This document shows, one piece after another, positions 19,401-30,184 of a stretch of DNA of 64,000 nt (positions are counted from its first letter, which is position 1; every line of letters starts with the position of its first letter). Made by a program: the position numbers and the translations under genes. The stretch comes from Gammaproteobacteria bacterium (lineage in GTDB: Bacteria > Pseudomonadota > Gammaproteobacteria > JABCZS01). The notes under the pieces were generated by a model that saw only the letters and a program-made list of their open reading frames with translations, was not told where the DNA came from and searched no databases. Location of the stretch: contig JABDAR010000001.1 in NCBI GenBank assembly GCA_013289085.1, positions 1-64,000 on the forward strand, read 5' to 3'.

Positions 19401-19741
19401 AAAGCGTACTGGCTTTTGGTCAAAACGGTGTCAGTGATTGGTTATGGCAGCGCATTAGTGCAGTGATTCTTGCACTCTATTTCAGCTTTATCTTTGTTTA
19501 TATTGTCTTACATCCGGGTTTAGATTACGCGATGTGGCAGGCATTGTTTCATCACACTGCCATGCGTATTTTTACTTTGCTAGCTTTGCTGGGTCTTGTG
19601 ATTCATTCCTGGATAGGTATTTGGACAGTGATTACCGATTATATTAAATGTTTTTGCTTGCGGTTATTTTTGCAAATAGTCATCGTTCTTGCCCTGGTCG
19701 TTTATCTGTTCTGGGGCATTCAAATCTTATGGGGTGTATAG
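19388..19741 (+). CDS. sdhD: Succinate dehydrogenase membrane anchor subunit
   Basis: A 117-residue three-helix membrane protein that pairs with SdhC to bind heme and ubiquinone. Family features are GVSDWLWQRISA at the N-terminus and HSWIGIWTVITDY in helix 2. Two ATGs (19388, 19394) are possible; both overlap sdhC. The stop is followed directly by the sdhA start. Confidence 0.95.
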   Translation: MVMVKSVLAFGQNGVSDWLWQRISAVILALYFSFIFVYIVLHPGLDYAMWQALFHHTAMRIFTLLALLGLVIHSWIGIWTVITDYIKCFCLRLFLQIVIVLALVVYLFWGIQILWGV

Positions 19742-21502
19742 ATGTCGATTCCGGTTCAAACATTTGATGCAGTAATAGTCGGCGCAGGTGGCGCAGGCTT
19801 ACGAGCATCCTATCAACTCGCCTCCAAAGGTGATAGCGTCGCTGTGATCTCAAAAGTATTTCCTACACGTTCCCATACTGTATCTGCACAAGGTGGCATT
19901 AATGCAGCCCTTGCTGCAGGAGATGAAGATGATTGGCGTTGGCATATGTTTGATACGATTAAAGGATCTGATTATTTAGGCGATCAAGACAGTATTGAAT
20001 ATATGTGCAGTCAAGCGGCACAATCTGTATATGAATTAGAACATATGGGCATGCCATTTTCACGTTTAGACAGCGGTCGTATTTATCAACGCCGATTTGG
20101 TGGCCAATCCAAACATTTTGGCGGTGAACAAGCTGCAAGAACATGTGCAGTTGCGGATCGTACGGGACACGCTTTATTACATACTTTGTATCAACAAAAT
20201 TTAAAAGCTAAAACCACATTTTTTAGCGAATGGTATGCCTTAGATTTAGTAAAAACAGGCGATGATGCAGTTTCAGGTGTATTAGCCATGTGTATTGCCA
20301 CTGGAGAAATTGTGTTATTCCAAGCACGCGCCGTAGTATTAGCAACAGGTGGCGCGGGACAAATTCATAGCTCAACAACGAATGCTGCAATTAATACCGG
20401 TGATGGTTTAGGTATGGCTTTGCGCGCAGGTTTTCCGCTGCAAGATATGGAAATGTGGCAGTTTCATCCCACGGGTATTGCCGGCGCAGGTGTTTTAGTC
20501 ACCGAAGGTTGTCGTGGTGAAGGCGGTTATTTAATCAATAAAAATGGCGAACGTTTTATGGAACGTTATGCACCCAAAGCAAAAGATTTAGCATCTCGCG
20601 ATGTAGTGTCTCGTTCAATGACTATTGAAATTCGTGAAGGTCGTGGTTGTGGCCCTGAAGGTGATTATTTATTATTGAAACTGGATCATTTGGGTGAAGA
20701 ATTAATTGCCAAACGTTTACCCGGTATTCGCGAATTAGCAAAAACATTTGCACATGTTGATCCGGTAAAAGATCCGATTCCTGTAGTGCCTACATCACAT
20801 TATATGATGGGCGGTATTCCAACTAATTATCATGGTCAAGTCATTAGTGTTAAAGACGGCAAAGACTTTATTGTGCAAGGTTTATATGCAGTGGGCGAAT
20901 GTGCTTGTGTATCCGTGCATGGTGCTAATCGTTTAGGTGGAAATTCATTATTAGATTTAGTCGTGTTTGGTCGCGCCGCTGGATTACATTTGGAAGAAGA
21001 AATCAGTGGCGATAAATTGCCATTTTTACCCGTTGATGATGCCTCTATAGAAAAAGCCATGGCGAGAGTACAACGCTGGAATACCCAAACAACAGGTGAA
21101 AGTGTTGCCGCGGTACGACGTGATCTTAAACGCATTATGCAAAATGATTTTGGTGTATTTCGCCAAGAGGATACGATGCAACAAGGAAAAGATGCGCTCG
21201 TTAAAATTCGTGAACGCTTACAGCATTGCGCCTTATCCGATCAGAGTTTAGTATTTAATACTGCAAGAATAGAAGCATTAGAATTAGAAAATTTAATGGA
21301 TGTGGCAGAAGCGACTGCAGCATGTGCGCTGCTGCGTACCGAAAGCCGTGGGGCCCATTCACGTATGGATTATCCGAATCGAGATGATAAAAATTGGATT
21401 AAGCACTTAGTTTATTTTTCAGGAAATAAAGTAATATCACGCCCAGTCAATTTTGCACCTAAAACCATGAAAGCTTTTGAGCCCATTGAACGGGTTTATT
21501 AA
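19742..21502 (+). CDS. sdhA: Succinate dehydrogenase flavoprotein subunit
   Basis: A 586-residue flavoprotein that oxidises succinate to fumarate. FAD-binding [10 protein letters not shown] is at residues 15-24; the covalent flavin His is in [11 protein letters not shown]; substrate and catalytic segments [18 protein letters not shown] and [11 protein letters not shown] are present. Length matches E. coli SdhA. It begins at the base after the sdhD stop, so translation is coupled. Confidence 0.98.
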   Translation: MSIPVQTFDAVIVGAGGAGLRASYQLASKGDSVAVISKVFPTRSHTVSAQGGINAALAAGDEDDWRWHMFDTIKGSDYLGDQDSIEYMCSQAAQSVYELEHMGMPFSRLDSGRIYQRRFGGQSKHFGGEQAARTCAVADRTGHALLHTLYQQNLKAKTTFFSEWYALDLVKTGDDAVSGVLAMCIATGEIVLFQARAVVLATGGAGQIHSSTTNAAINTGDGLGMALRAGFPLQDMEMWQFHPTGIAGAGVLVTEGCRGEGGYLINKNGERFMERYAPKAKDLASRDVVSRSMTIEIREGRGCGPEGDYLLLKLDHLGEELIAKRLPGIRELAKTFAHVDPVKDPIPVVPTSHYMMGGIPTNYHGQVISVKDGKDFIVQGLYAVGECACVSVHGANRLGGNSLLDLVVFGRAAGLHLEEEISGDKLPFLPVDDASIEKAMARVQRWNTQTTGESVAAVRRDLKRIMQNDFGVFRQEDTMQQGKDALVKIRERLQHCALSDQSLVFNTARIEALELENLMDVAEATAACALLRTESRGAHSRMDYPNRDDKNWIKHLVYFSGNKVISRPVNFAPKTMKAFEPIERVY

Positions 21503-21519
21503 CACCAAAGAGGATAGAT

Positions 21520-22239
21520 ATGTCGCAAGCGATGTCTGAAATAAAATTTTCTATTTATCGATACAATCCCTCAATCGATGCCAAGCCATATATGCAAGAC
21601 TTGAGCTTGTCTATTGAACAGGGCACAGATTTAATGGTGTTAGGTGCACTTAAAAAATTAAAAGAACTCGATGAAACGTTAACCTTTCGTCATTCATGTG
21701 GTGAAGGTGTGTGCGGTTCAGATGCGGTGAATGTCAATGGTAAAAATCGTTTATGTTGCATTACGTCTGTTTCAGAATTAACCCAACCCATAGTATTACG
21801 TCCATTACCTAGTTTACCGGTCATTCGTGACTTGGTTGTGGATATGACACAATTTTATCAACAATATGAAAAAGTTGAACCTTATTTACAAAATGATACC
21901 CCAGCACCTGCGATTGAACGCTTACAATCACCTGAAGATCGTGCAAAATTAGACGGTCTTTATGAATGTATTTTATGTGCATGTTGTACCACGGCTTGTC
22001 CTTCTTACTGGTGGAATCCTGATAAATTTGTAGGTCCAGCTGCGCTATTACAAGCGTCGCGTTTTATCAGTGATAGTCGTGATACCGCTAAGTCAAAACG
22101 TTTAACGGATTTAGAGGATGCTTATAGTTTATACCGTTGTCGTAGCATTATGAATTGTGCAGATGTCTGCCCTAAAGGGCTAAACCCTACACAGGCCATT
22201 GCCCATATTCGTACCGAAATGATAAAGGAAGGGGTTTAA
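21520..22239 (+). CDS. sdhB: Succinate dehydrogenase iron-sulfur subunit
   Basis: A 239-residue electron-transfer subunit. The [2Fe-2S] ligands are in RHSCGEGVCGSDAVNVNG and the following LCC; the [4Fe-4S] and [3Fe-4S] ligands are in CILCACCTTACPSYWW and CRSIMNCADVCPKGLNP. Start could be 21520 or the internal ATG at 21532. It lies 17 bases after sdhA and 4 bases before sucA. Confidence 0.97.
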   Translation: MSQAMSEIKFSIYRYNPSIDAKPYMQDLSLSIEQGTDLMVLGALKKLKELDETLTFRHSCGEGVCGSDAVNVNGKNRLCCITSVSELTQPIVLRPLPSLPVIRDLVVDMTQFYQQYEKVEPYLQNDTPAPAIERLQSPEDRAKLDGLYECILCACCTTACPSYWWNPDKFVGPAALLQASRFISDSRDTAKSKRLTDLEDAYSLYRCRSIMNCADVCPKGLNPTQAIAHIRTEMIKEGV

Positions 22240-22243
22240 TATC

Positions 22244-25018
22244 ATGCAAAATTTGCGGGCGAGCTCCCTGTTTGACGGCGATAATGCAGCTTATCTAGAA
22301 CCTATATATGAACAATATTTAGCTGATCCCAACAGCATTGATCCAAAGCTTCGCGCCCAATTTGATGCGCTTAAACCTGTCGCTGGACAAACCAAAGAAA
22401 TACCCCATTTGCCTATTCAACAAGCATTTTTAGAATACGTGAAATCTAAAACACAATGCGCCCCAGTTGAACAACAAGAAATGCAGGTACAATTATTAAT
22501 TGATGCATTTCGCGCTTTTGGCCATAAGCAAGCGAAACTAGATCCACTTGAATTACAAACACACCATAAAATTCAACCTGAATTAACACTTGCATATCAT
22601 CATTTATCAGAAGCTGATTTAAATACAGTGTTTCAATCGAGCGTAGTTGATTATCCAGAAGCAAAACTATCTGATCTTTTAAAACGTTTAGAAAAAATAT
22701 ATTGCGGCTCGATCGGTTCTGAATATATGCATATTGAAAGTGAAGAAGAACGCAATTGGTTAATGCAACGTATAGAAGGGCAGTGGCCGAAGTTAAAATT
22801 TTCTACTGACAAAACAAAATCAATTTTAAATTTATTAAATAAAGCAGAAGGCCTTGAGCGTTATTTGCATACGCGATTTGTTGGACAAAAACGTTTCTCA
22901 TTAGAAGGCGGTGAAAGTTTCATCCCTGCAATGGCTGAATTGATTCAAAATGCAGGACAAGCCGATGTTAAAGAAGTTGTAATTGGCATGGCACACCGTG
23001 GTCGTTTAAATGTGCTCATTAATTTATTAGGTAAAGCCCCAAGCGCTTTATTTCAAGAATTTGAAGGTAAAGCGCCGATTGAATTGGTCGCAGGGGATGT
23101 AAAATATCATCAAGGATTTTCATCTGATATTCAAACGCCAAAAGGTACATTGCATTTAGCCTTAGCATTTAACCCTTCACATTTAGAAATTGTATCGCCA
23201 GTTGTTGAAGGTTCAGTTAAAGCAAGACAAGAACGTCGTCATGATCGTGAACATGCGCAAGTATTACCGATCCTCATTCATGGCGATTCTGCCTTTGCAG
23301 GTCAAGGTGTGGTGATGGAAACATTTAGTTTGTCACAAACGCGAGGTTTTAATACAGGCGGTACCGTACATATAGTGATTAACAATCAAGTGGGTTTTAC
23401 TACCAGTAATCCCCGGGATACACGTTCTACTTTATATTGTACTGATATTGCAAAAATGATAGATGCACCGATTTTTCATGTGAATGGCGATGACCCTGAG
23501 GCCGTGGTATTTATCGCACAATTAGCGCTTGCTTATCGTATGCAATTTAAAAAAGACATCGTCATTGATTTAGTATGTTATCGTCGCCATGGCCATAATG
23601 AAGCGGATGAACCTTCTGCAACTCAACCATTGATGTATCAAAAAATTCGTAATCATCTAAGTACTGCTGTTTTATATGGACAAAAATTAATTAAAGACGG
23701 CGTAGTTACGCAAGAAGACATTACTGCCATGGAAAATGCTTATCGGGATCATTTGGATTCCGGTAAATATATCGTGGAAAATTTATTACAAATTCCAAAA
23801 AATGAAAGGCCAGTTGATTGGACGCCTTATTTAAATCAAGATCCCGTGCAAGCGGTGGATACGCGTATCAGTCAAGATGAATTAGTAAAACTTGCAACGC
23901 AAATGGAAACTTTGCCAGAAGGTTTTGTGCTACAAAAACAAGTGGCAAAAATCGTAGAAGATAGACAAAAAATGACGAAGGGTGAATTACCTGTTGATTG
24001 GGGTTATGCGGAAAATTTAGCGTATGCCTCTATATTGCATCAAGGTTTTGCGGTACGTTTGAGTGGTCAAGATTGCGGACGTGGCACATTTGCACATCGT
24101 CACGCTGTATTACATGATCAAGAAACAGGAACACCTTATTGTCCACTCGCACATTTAGCGCCGGATCAGCCACATTTCACCATCATTGATTCATTATTAT
24201 CTGAAGAAGCTGTGCTTGCTTTTGAATATGGTTTTTCAACAACAACGCCTACCACGCTTGTGGCTTGGGAAGCGCAATTTGGTGATTTTGCAAATGGTGC
24301 ACAAGTCGTGATCGATCAATTTATTAGTTCCGGTGAGCATAAATGGGGACGGTTAAGCAGTTTAGTGATGCTATTACCTCACGGTTATGAAGGTATGGGA
24401 CCTGAACATTCTTCTGCACGACTAGAACGTTATTTGCAATTATGTGCAGAGCACAATATGTTGGTGTGTGTGCCATCAACACCTGCGCAAGTTTTTCATA
24501 TGTTAAGAAGACAAATGCTTGCACCTTTTCGTAAACCATTAATCGTAATGTCACCTAAAAGTTTATTGCGTCATAAATTAGCTGTTTCTCCATTAAGTGA
24601 ATTAGCAGACGGTGAATTTAAACGTATTATTCCTGAAATTGAGGACATCACTGCGCAAAGTGCACAACGTGTGGTACTCTGCAGTGGTAAGGTCTATTAT
24701 GATTTATTAGCAAAGCGCAGAGCAGATAGCAAAAAAGATGTCGCTATAGTTCGTATTGAACAATTATATCCATTCCCTGAAGCAGGGTTGAGACAATTGT
24801 TGGCGCAATACACAAATGCTAAACAAGTGATTTGGTGTCAGGAAGAGCCACAAAATCAAGGTGCTTGGTATTGTACGGCGCATCATTTACGCTCAGCATT
24901 GGCAGCGCATCAAACTTTAGAATACGCTGGACGGGTTGCTTCTTCTTCACCTGCAGCGGGATATCATTCTGTGCATGTGTCTGAGCAAAATAGTTTAGTT
25001 GAACAAGCCTTAGGATAA
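22244..25018 (+). CDS. sucA: 2-oxoglutarate dehydrogenase E1 component
   Basis: A 924-residue thiamine diphosphate enzyme decarboxylating 2-oxoglutarate. The N-terminal subunit-binding segment (YLEPIYEQYLADP), the His pair region MAHRGRLNVL, the ThDP motif region HVNGDDPEAV, CYRRHGHNEADEP, the LSGQDCGRGTFAHRHAVLHDQ segment and the C-terminal EEPQNQGAW are visible. Length is typical. It sits between sdhB and sucB as in E. coli. Confidence 0.98.
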   Translation: MQNLRASSLFDGDNAAYLEPIYEQYLADPNSIDPKLRAQFDALKPVAGQTKEIPHLPIQQAFLEYVKSKTQCAPVEQQEMQVQLLIDAFRAFGHKQAKLDPLELQTHHKIQPELTLAYHHLSEADLNTVFQSSVVDYPEAKLSDLLKRLEKIYCGSIGSEYMHIESEEERNWLMQRIEGQWPKLKFSTDKTKSILNLLNKAEGLERYLHTRFVGQKRFSLEGGESFIPAMAELIQNAGQADVKEVVIGMAHRGRLNVLINLLGKAPSALFQEFEGKAPIELVAGDVKYHQGFSSDIQTPKGTLHLALAFNPSHLEIVSPVVEGSVKARQERRHDREHAQVLPILIHGDSAFAGQGVVMETFSLSQTRGFNTGGTVHIVINNQVGFTTSNPRDTRSTLYCTDIAKMIDAPIFHVNGDDPEAVVFIAQLALAYRMQFKKDIVIDLVCYRRHGHNEADEPSATQPLMYQKIRNHLSTAVLYGQKLIKDGVVTQEDITAMENAYRDHLDSGKYIVENLLQIPKNERPVDWTPYLNQDPVQAVDTRISQDELVKLATQMETLPEGFVLQKQVAKIVEDRQKMTKGELPVDWGYAENLAYASILHQGFAVRLSGQDCGRGTFAHRHAVLHDQETGTPYCPLAHLAPDQPHFTIIDSLLSEEAVLAFEYGFSTTTPTTLVAWEAQFGDFANGAQVVIDQFISSGEHKWGRLSSLVMLLPHGYEGMGPEHSSARLERYLQLCAEHNMLVCVPSTPAQVFHMLRRQMLAPFRKPLIVMSPKSLLRHKLAVSPLSELADGEFKRIIPEIEDITAQSAQRVVLCSGKVYYDLLAKRRADSKKDVAIVRIEQLYPFPEAGLRQLLAQYTNAKQVIWCQEEPQNQGAWYCTAHHLRSALAAHQTLEYAGRVASSSPAAGYHSVHVSEQNSLVEQALG

Positions 25019-25027
25019 GGAATAATT

Positions 25028-26179
25028 ATGACCATTGAAATTAAAGTCCCAGTATTACCTGAATCAGTTACTGATGCAACCGTTGCCACTTGGCATAAAA
25101 AACCAGGCGATTTTGTTAAACGTGATGAAAATCTGGTTGATATTGAAACAGATAAAGTGATGCTAGAAGTCCCATCTCCAGTTGATGGCATACTCAAAAG
25201 TATTGTACAGCCACAAGGCAGTACTGTTACTGCATCTGCTGTGATTGGTATTGTAGAAGAAGGTGGACAAGCACCAGCGGCAACACCAGCAGAAAAACCC
25301 TCAGAAAAACCTGCGGAAAAATCCGAAGAAAAAACTGCAGAAAAATCTCAAGCGCCCGCTGCAGGTCCATCTGTTCGCAGAGCAGCTGCTGAACAAAATA
25401 TAGATTTAAGTGTAGTGAAAGGCACTGGTAAAGATGGTCGTGCCACTAAAGTCGATGTATTACAAATGAGCAATACAGCACGTTTAGATAAACGTGTACC
25501 GATGACACGTTTGCGTGCACGCATTGCAGAACGTTTGCTTGAAGCACAACACAATGCGGCTATTTTAACTACTTTTAATGAAGTGAATTTGCAAGCCGTA
25601 GTCGAGATACGTGAACGTTATAAAGATCAATTTCAAAAAGTACACGGTGTGAAATTAGGTTTCATGTCATTTTTTGTTAAAGCTGCAGTTGAAGCTTTAA
25701 AACGTTTCCCTGTCGTGAATGCCAGCATTGATGGTACTGATGTTGTTTATCATGGTTATTTTGATATCGGTGTTGCTGTATCAACAGAGCGGGGACTTGT
25801 AGTGCCTATTATTCGTGATGCTGATACCTTGAGTCTTGCAGACATTGAAAAAGCAATCGTGAGTTATGGTGAAAAAGCCCGTGATAATAAACTCACAGTA
25901 GAAGAAATGACCGGCGGTACGTTTACGATTTCTAATGGCGGTGTGTTTGGTTCATTATTATCAACCCCCATTATCAATCCTCCGCAAAGTGCAATTTTAG
26001 GCATGCATAATATTGTGCAACGGCCGATTGCGGAAAATAATCAGGTGGTGATTCGTCCGATGATGTATTTAGCATTGTCTTATGATCACCGAATTATCGA
26101 TGGTCGTGAATCTGTGACATTTTTACGCACCCTAAAAGAATTGTTAGAAGATCCCCAGCGGATATTGTTAGATTTATAG
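25028..26179 (+). CDS. sucB: Dihydrolipoyllysine succinyltransferase (2-oxoglutarate dehydrogenase E2)
   Basis: A 383-residue E2. It has one lipoyl domain (about 1-77, lipoylated Lys in ETDKVMLEV), a Lys/Glu/Pro/Ala linker with repeated EKPSEKP-like units (about 85-115), an E3-binding domain ([30 protein letters not shown]) and the acyltransferase core with catalytic His and Asp in [11 protein letters not shown]. No lpd (E3) gene is in the window, so E3 is shared with pyruvate dehydrogenase elsewhere. 9 bases after sucA. Confidence 0.97.
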   Translation: MTIEIKVPVLPESVTDATVATWHKKPGDFVKRDENLVDIETDKVMLEVPSPVDGILKSIVQPQGSTVTASAVIGIVEEGGQAPAATPAEKPSEKPAEKSEEKTAEKSQAPAAGPSVRRAAAEQNIDLSVVKGTGKDGRATKVDVLQMSNTARLDKRVPMTRLRARIAERLLEAQHNAAILTTFNEVNLQAVVEIRERYKDQFQKVHGVKLGFMSFFVKAAVEALKRFPVVNASIDGTDVVYHGYFDIGVAVSTERGLVVPIIRDADTLSLADIEKAIVSYGEKARDNKLTVEEMTGGTFTISNGGVFGSLLSTPIINPPQSAILGMHNIVQRPIAENNQVVIRPMMYLALSYDHRIIDGRESVTFLRTLKELLEDPQRILLDL

Positions 26180-26190
26180 AAGGATAAATA

Positions 26191-27357
26191 ATGAATTTAC
26201 ATGAATACCAAGCCAAACAATTATTTGCACAATATGGCATGCCAGTGCCTGAAAATAAGATTGCCGATAGCGTTGACGCTGCAAAAAAAGCCGCACAACA
26301 GTTAAATTATCCAGCCTGGGTTGTTAAAGCCCAAGTGCACGCCGGTGGCCGCGGTAAAGCAGGCGGCGTAAAAGTGGTTAAAAGCGAAAGCGAATTAGCC
26401 GAATTTGTGCAAAAATTATTAGGCACACGTTTGGTTACATTTCAAACCGATGCTAATGGTCAGCCCATTGATTTAGTATTGATTGAAGCACCCTGTAATA
26501 TTAAAAAAGAACTTTATTTAAGTGCGGTTTTAGATCGCTCATTAAAGCGCGTTGTGATTATGGCTTCTACCGAAGGCGGCATGGATATTGAGCAAGTGGC
26601 TCATGACAATCCAGAAAAAATTCATAAAGTAGTGGTGGATCCTTTAGTCGGCGTTTTACCTTTCCAAGGCCGTTATTTAGCTTTTGCTTTAGGTTTAAAA
26701 GATAAACAAGTAAAACAATTTACTGATTTATTAATTGCACTGGGTAAATTATTTATTGAAAAAGATTTAAGTCTTGTTGAAATCAATCCGCTCGTTGTTA
26801 CTAATGACGATGATTTACTGTGTTTAGATGGCAAAATAAATATCGATGATAATGCGCTATACCGTCATCCTGATTTAGTTGCCATGCGCGATCCCAATCA
26901 AGAAGATCCACGTGAAAATGAAGCGAGCGAATGGGGTTTAAGTTATATCGCACTCGATGGCAATATTGGCTGCATGGTCAATGGTGCGGGTCTTGCGATG
27001 GCAACCATGGATTTAATTAAATTACACGGTGGCGATCCTGCTAACTTTTTAGACGTAGGTGGCGGCGCAACAGAAGAGCGCGTGGCACAAGCCTTTAAAT
27101 TAATTTTATCTGATTCAAAAGTCAAAGGCGTGTTAGTCAATATTTTCGGCGGCATCGTGCGTTGTGATTTAATTGCCAACGGTATTATCAATGCAGTCAA
27201 AGAAGTGCATGTGAAAGTGCCGGTCGTGGTGCGCTTGCAAGGTACCAATTCGGAATTAGGTGGACAAATTCTACAAGACAGTGGTCTTAATATTATTGCC
27301 CAAAGTGATCTGACTCTAGCCGCGAAAAAAATTATCTCTGAAGTGAAAGGTGAATAA
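26191..27357 (+). CDS. sucC: Succinate-CoA ligase (ADP-forming) beta subunit
   Basis: A 388-residue ATP-grasp subunit starting [20 protein letters not shown]. It contains [16 protein letters not shown] (ATP-grasp), LVEINPLV and [15 protein letters not shown], and the C-terminal CoA-ligase fold with [10 protein letters not shown]. It makes ATP or GTP from succinyl-CoA together with SucD. Its stop TAATGA overlaps the sucD start. Confidence 0.98.
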   Translation: MNLHEYQAKQLFAQYGMPVPENKIADSVDAAKKAAQQLNYPAWVVKAQVHAGGRGKAGGVKVVKSESELAEFVQKLLGTRLVTFQTDANGQPIDLVLIEAPCNIKKELYLSAVLDRSLKRVVIMASTEGGMDIEQVAHDNPEKIHKVVVDPLVGVLPFQGRYLAFALGLKDKQVKQFTDLLIALGKLFIEKDLSLVEINPLVVTNDDDLLCLDGKINIDDNALYRHPDLVAMRDPNQEDPRENEASEWGLSYIALDGNIGCMVNGAGLAMATMDLIKLHGGDPANFLDVGGGATEERVAQAFKLILSDSKVKGVLVNIFGGIVRCDLIANGIINAVKEVHVKVPVVVRLQGTNSELGGQILQDSGLNIIAQSDLTLAAKKIISEVKGE

Positions 27358-28256
27358 TGAGTATATTAGTAAATAAAGACACAAAAGTAATTTGCCAAGG
27401 TTTCACTGGAAAACAAGGTACATTTCATTCAGAACAAGCCATTGCATATGGTACTAAAATGGTGGGTGGTGTGACCCCAGGTAAAGGCGGACAAACGCAT
27501 TTAGGTTTACCGGTATTTGATACAGTGCATCAAGCGGTAGAACAAGCCGGCGCAGAAGCCAGCGTCATTTATGTGCCTGCACCATTTTGTAAAGATTCCA
27601 TTATCGAAGCCGTAGATTCAGGCATTAAATTAATTGTCTGTATTACCGAAGGCGTGCCGGCATTAGATATGTTAGTGGTGAAAGAATATTTAAAAGGCAA
27701 AGATGTACGCTTAATTGGCCCTAATTGCCCCGGTATTATCACTCCAGGTGAATGCAAAATCGGCATCATGCCAGGATTTATCCATTTACCCGGAAAAGTT
27801 GGCATCGTATCACGTTCAGGTACTTTAACGTATGAAACTGTAAAACAAACTACAGATTACGGTTACGGTCAAAGTACATGTGTTGGTATTGGTGGCGATC
27901 CTATTCCTGGCATGAGTTTTGTCGATGTTTTAAAATTATTCAATGAAGATCCAAAAACTGAAGCCATCGTTATGGTCGGTGAAATCGGCGGCGTAGCAGA
28001 AGAAGAAGCTGCAGAATATATTAAACATAATGTGAAAAAACCTGTAGTAGGTTATATCGCAGGTGTTGCAGCTCCCGCAGGAAAACGCATGGGACACGCC
28101 GGCGCAATTATCGCAGGCGGCACAGGTACTGCTGCTGAAAAATATAAAGCGTTAGAAGCAGCAGGTGTGACTACTGTTAAATCTCCTGCAGATATTGCTA
28201 AAGGTTTGTTGGAAGCAACAGGTTGGAAGTCTGCTTGTCCTGTGAGTGTGGGATAG
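27357..28256 (+). CDS. sucD: Succinate-CoA ligase alpha subunit
   Basis: A 299-residue subunit carrying the phospho-histidine. The CoA-binding start [23 protein letters not shown], the [10 protein letters not shown] segment and the C-terminal active-site loop [11 protein letters not shown] (phosphorylated His) are visible. It is the last gene of the sdh-suc operon; a palindromic repeat follows. Confidence 0.98.
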   Translation: MSILVNKDTKVICQGFTGKQGTFHSEQAIAYGTKMVGGVTPGKGGQTHLGLPVFDTVHQAVEQAGAEASVIYVPAPFCKDSIIEAVDSGIKLIVCITEGVPALDMLVVKEYLKGKDVRLIGPNCPGIITPGECKIGIMPGFIHLPGKVGIVSRSGTLTYETVKQTTDYGYGQSTCVGIGGDPIPGMSFVDVLKLFNEDPKTEAIVMVGEIGGVAEEEAAEYIKHNVKKPVVGYIAGVAAPAGKRMGHAGAIIAGGTGTAAEKYKALEAAGVTTVKSPADIAKGLLEATGWKSACPVSVG

Positions 28257-28280
28257 TTTTTACTATTGAGAATTACGAGA

Positions 28281-28351
28281 GGGTCCCCTCTCCCACGTTG
28301 CAATGCGTCTACAAAGACGGGAGATCTAGTGTGGGAGAGGGATAGGGTGAG
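28281..28351. repeat. Imperfect palindromic intergenic repeat after sucD
   Basis: CCCTCTCCCAC (28286-28296) pairs with GTGGGAGAGGG (28331-28341) across a 34-base spacer that itself holds the small stem GTCT/AGAC. The right flank (AGGGTGAGGGTC) adds purine-rich sequence. It looks like a REP/MITE-like dispersed unit; it lies between the convergent sucD and lpxH ends and may act as a bidirectional terminator. Confidence 0.65.
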
Positions 28352-28353
28352 GG

Positions 28354-29049
28354 TCATAATGAATCCGAATTCAACACATACTTATCATTTTCCCACGCAC
28401 CCAATACTGTCCGTGTTGCATCTTTACCATCTAATTTAAAATGTACGACTTTCGGATCATGCGTATGACCATGAATCATATGTAAAACATGATATTTGCG
28501 CATCATATCTTCAACGGTTTTTTGATGGACATCCATAATATAAGCCGATTTTTTTTGATTACTTGCAGTACTTTTATTGCGTAAATATTGCGCGAATTTT
28601 TGTCTAAATGTTAACGGCGTATGCAAAAAAATCCAAGTCAACACTGGATGACGCACAAAATAGCGGAAAATTTGAAAGGCGCGATCTGCGCTGCATAAAT
28701 TATCGCCGTGCACTAATAAAGTGGGTGTCCCATTTAAATTAATGACCGTGGGATCTGGAATTAACTTTACGCCTGTTTTTTCTTCAAACAATGTGCCGTA
28801 TAAAAAATCGCGATTGCCGGGCATGAGATAAACTTTCACACCTTTATCCACCAATTGATGCAGCGCTTTGGCAATAGTATCGGCAAAATCATCCATGACA
28901 TCATCACCTATCCAACTATCAAAAAAATCCCCTAAAATATACAAAGCTTCAGCTTTTGTCGCCTCATTGCTTAAAAATTCTAAAAAAATCTCGGTGATTT
29001 TAGGGCGCCCAGGATTAAGATGGATATCGGAGATAAATAGGGTATTCAT
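28354..29049 (-). CDS. lpxH: UDP-2,3-diacylglucosamine pyrophosphohydrolase
   Basis: A 231-residue calcineurin-type metallophosphoesterase of lipid A synthesis; it releases lipid X from UDP-2,3-diacylglucosamine at the inner membrane. All metal motifs are present: DIHLN, GDFFDSWIGDD, GNRDFLYG and HGHTH. The C-terminus carries RTVLGAWE, typical of LpxH. Divergent from serC with about 55 bases between starts. Confidence 0.96.
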   Translation of the reverse strand: MNTLFISDIHLNPGRPKITEIFLEFLSNEATKAEALYILGDFFDSWIGDDVMDDFADTIAKALHQLVDKGVKVYLMPGNRDFLYGTLFEEKTGVKLIPDPTVINLNGTPTLLVHGDNLCSADRAFQIFRYFVRHPVLTWIFLHTPLTFRQKFAQYLRNKSTASNQKKSAYIMDVHQKTVEDMMRKYHVLHMIHGHTHDPKVVHFKLDGKDATRTVLGAWENDKYVLNSDSL

Positions 29050-29104
29050 TTAGACATTATAACATGCCATAATGAGCAAAGTTCATTCAATAAGGGGTAC
29101 AGGT

Positions 29105-30184
29105 ATGTCTCATCCGATTTATAATTATTGCGCTGGCCCGGCTGTTCTGCCGCCTGAGGTTATGAAGGAAGCGATCCAGAGTCTTAAAGATTATCGTCAT
29201 GGTTTGGCGATCACCGAGATAAGTCACCGTGGTGCTGATTTTATGAAAATTATTGAAGAAAGCATGGCAGATTTGAGTGAACTATTAAACTTGCCTCGAG
29301 GATATAAAATATTATTTTTGCAAGGTGGCGCAACTGGCCAATTTGCTGCTATTCCTTTGAATTTATTGGGTGATGCTCGTAGCGCTGATTATGTGCAAAC
29401 TGGGGTTTGGTCTGAAAAAGCCATTGAAGAAGCGCAAATGTATTGTGAAGTGAATGTTGTTGCTAATACTAAATCTAATCGTTACACAGGTGTGCCGCAC
29501 CAAGCGTCTTGGCAAACACGTTCTGATTCAGCTTATTTGCATTACACGCCTAATGAAACTATTCATGGGGTAGAGTTTACTTGGGTACCTAAAGTGGAAG
29601 TGCCACTTGTTGCCGATATGTCTTCAAATTTCTTATCTGAACCTGTAGATGTGAGTCAATTTGATTTAATTTATGCAGGCGTGCAAAAAAATATTGGTCC
29701 AGCTGGGATGGCGGTTGTGGTCGTTAAAGAAGATGTTATTAAACCTGGCAGACATCCTATTCCCACTATATTAAATTATAAAAAAATGATTGCCGAAGAT
29801 TCTTGCTGCAATACGCCTGCGGTATTTTCTTGGTATGTATCAGGCTTAATGTTTAAGTGGCTAAAAGCACAAGGTGGTTTAGCGGCTATGGCTGAAAGAA
29901 ATCGCTTAAAGGCAGATATTCTCTATGCAGCGATTGATGCGTCTGATTTTTATAATAATCCAGTTGAAAAACATTCACGCTCACGCATGAATATTCCTTT
30001 TACTTTGTCCGATCCGAAATTAGATCCAGTATTCTTGGAAAAAGCCCAAGAAAAGGGTTTATTTAATTTAGCTGGACATCGTAGCATAGGGGGCATGCGC
30101 GCCAGTTTATACAATGCAATGCCGGTTGAAGGTGCACAAGCACTTGTCGATTTTATGCGAGATTTTGAGCGTCACTATGGATAA
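29105..30184 (+). CDS. serC: Phosphoserine aminotransferase
   Basis: A 359-residue PLP enzyme of serine and pyridoxal phosphate synthesis. It opens with IYNYCAGPAVLPPEV and has LFLQGGATGQFAAIPLNL, the PLP-Lys region YAGVQKNIGPAGMAVVVV, and C-terminal GHRSIGGMRASLYNAMP. ATG 29105 is preceded by AAGGGG; a longer frame from 29072 lacks a good site and family similarity. Stop overlaps cmk by 8 bases, the order seen in many gammaproteobacteria (serC ... cmk-rpsA-ihfB). Confidence 0.97.
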   Translation: MSHPIYNYCAGPAVLPPEVMKEAIQSLKDYRHGLAITEISHRGADFMKIIEESMADLSELLNLPRGYKILFLQGGATGQFAAIPLNLLGDARSADYVQTGVWSEKAIEEAQMYCEVNVVANTKSNRYTGVPHQASWQTRSDSAYLHYTPNETIHGVEFTWVPKVEVPLVADMSSNFLSEPVDVSQFDLIYAGVQKNIGPAGMAVVVVKEDVIKPGRHPIPTILNYKKMIAEDSCCNTPAVFSWYVSGLMFKWLKAQGGLAAMAERNRLKADILYAAIDASDFYNNPVEKHSRSRMNIPFTLSDPKLDPVFLEKAQEKGLFNLAGHRSIGGMRASLYNAMPVEGAQALVDFMRDFERHYG

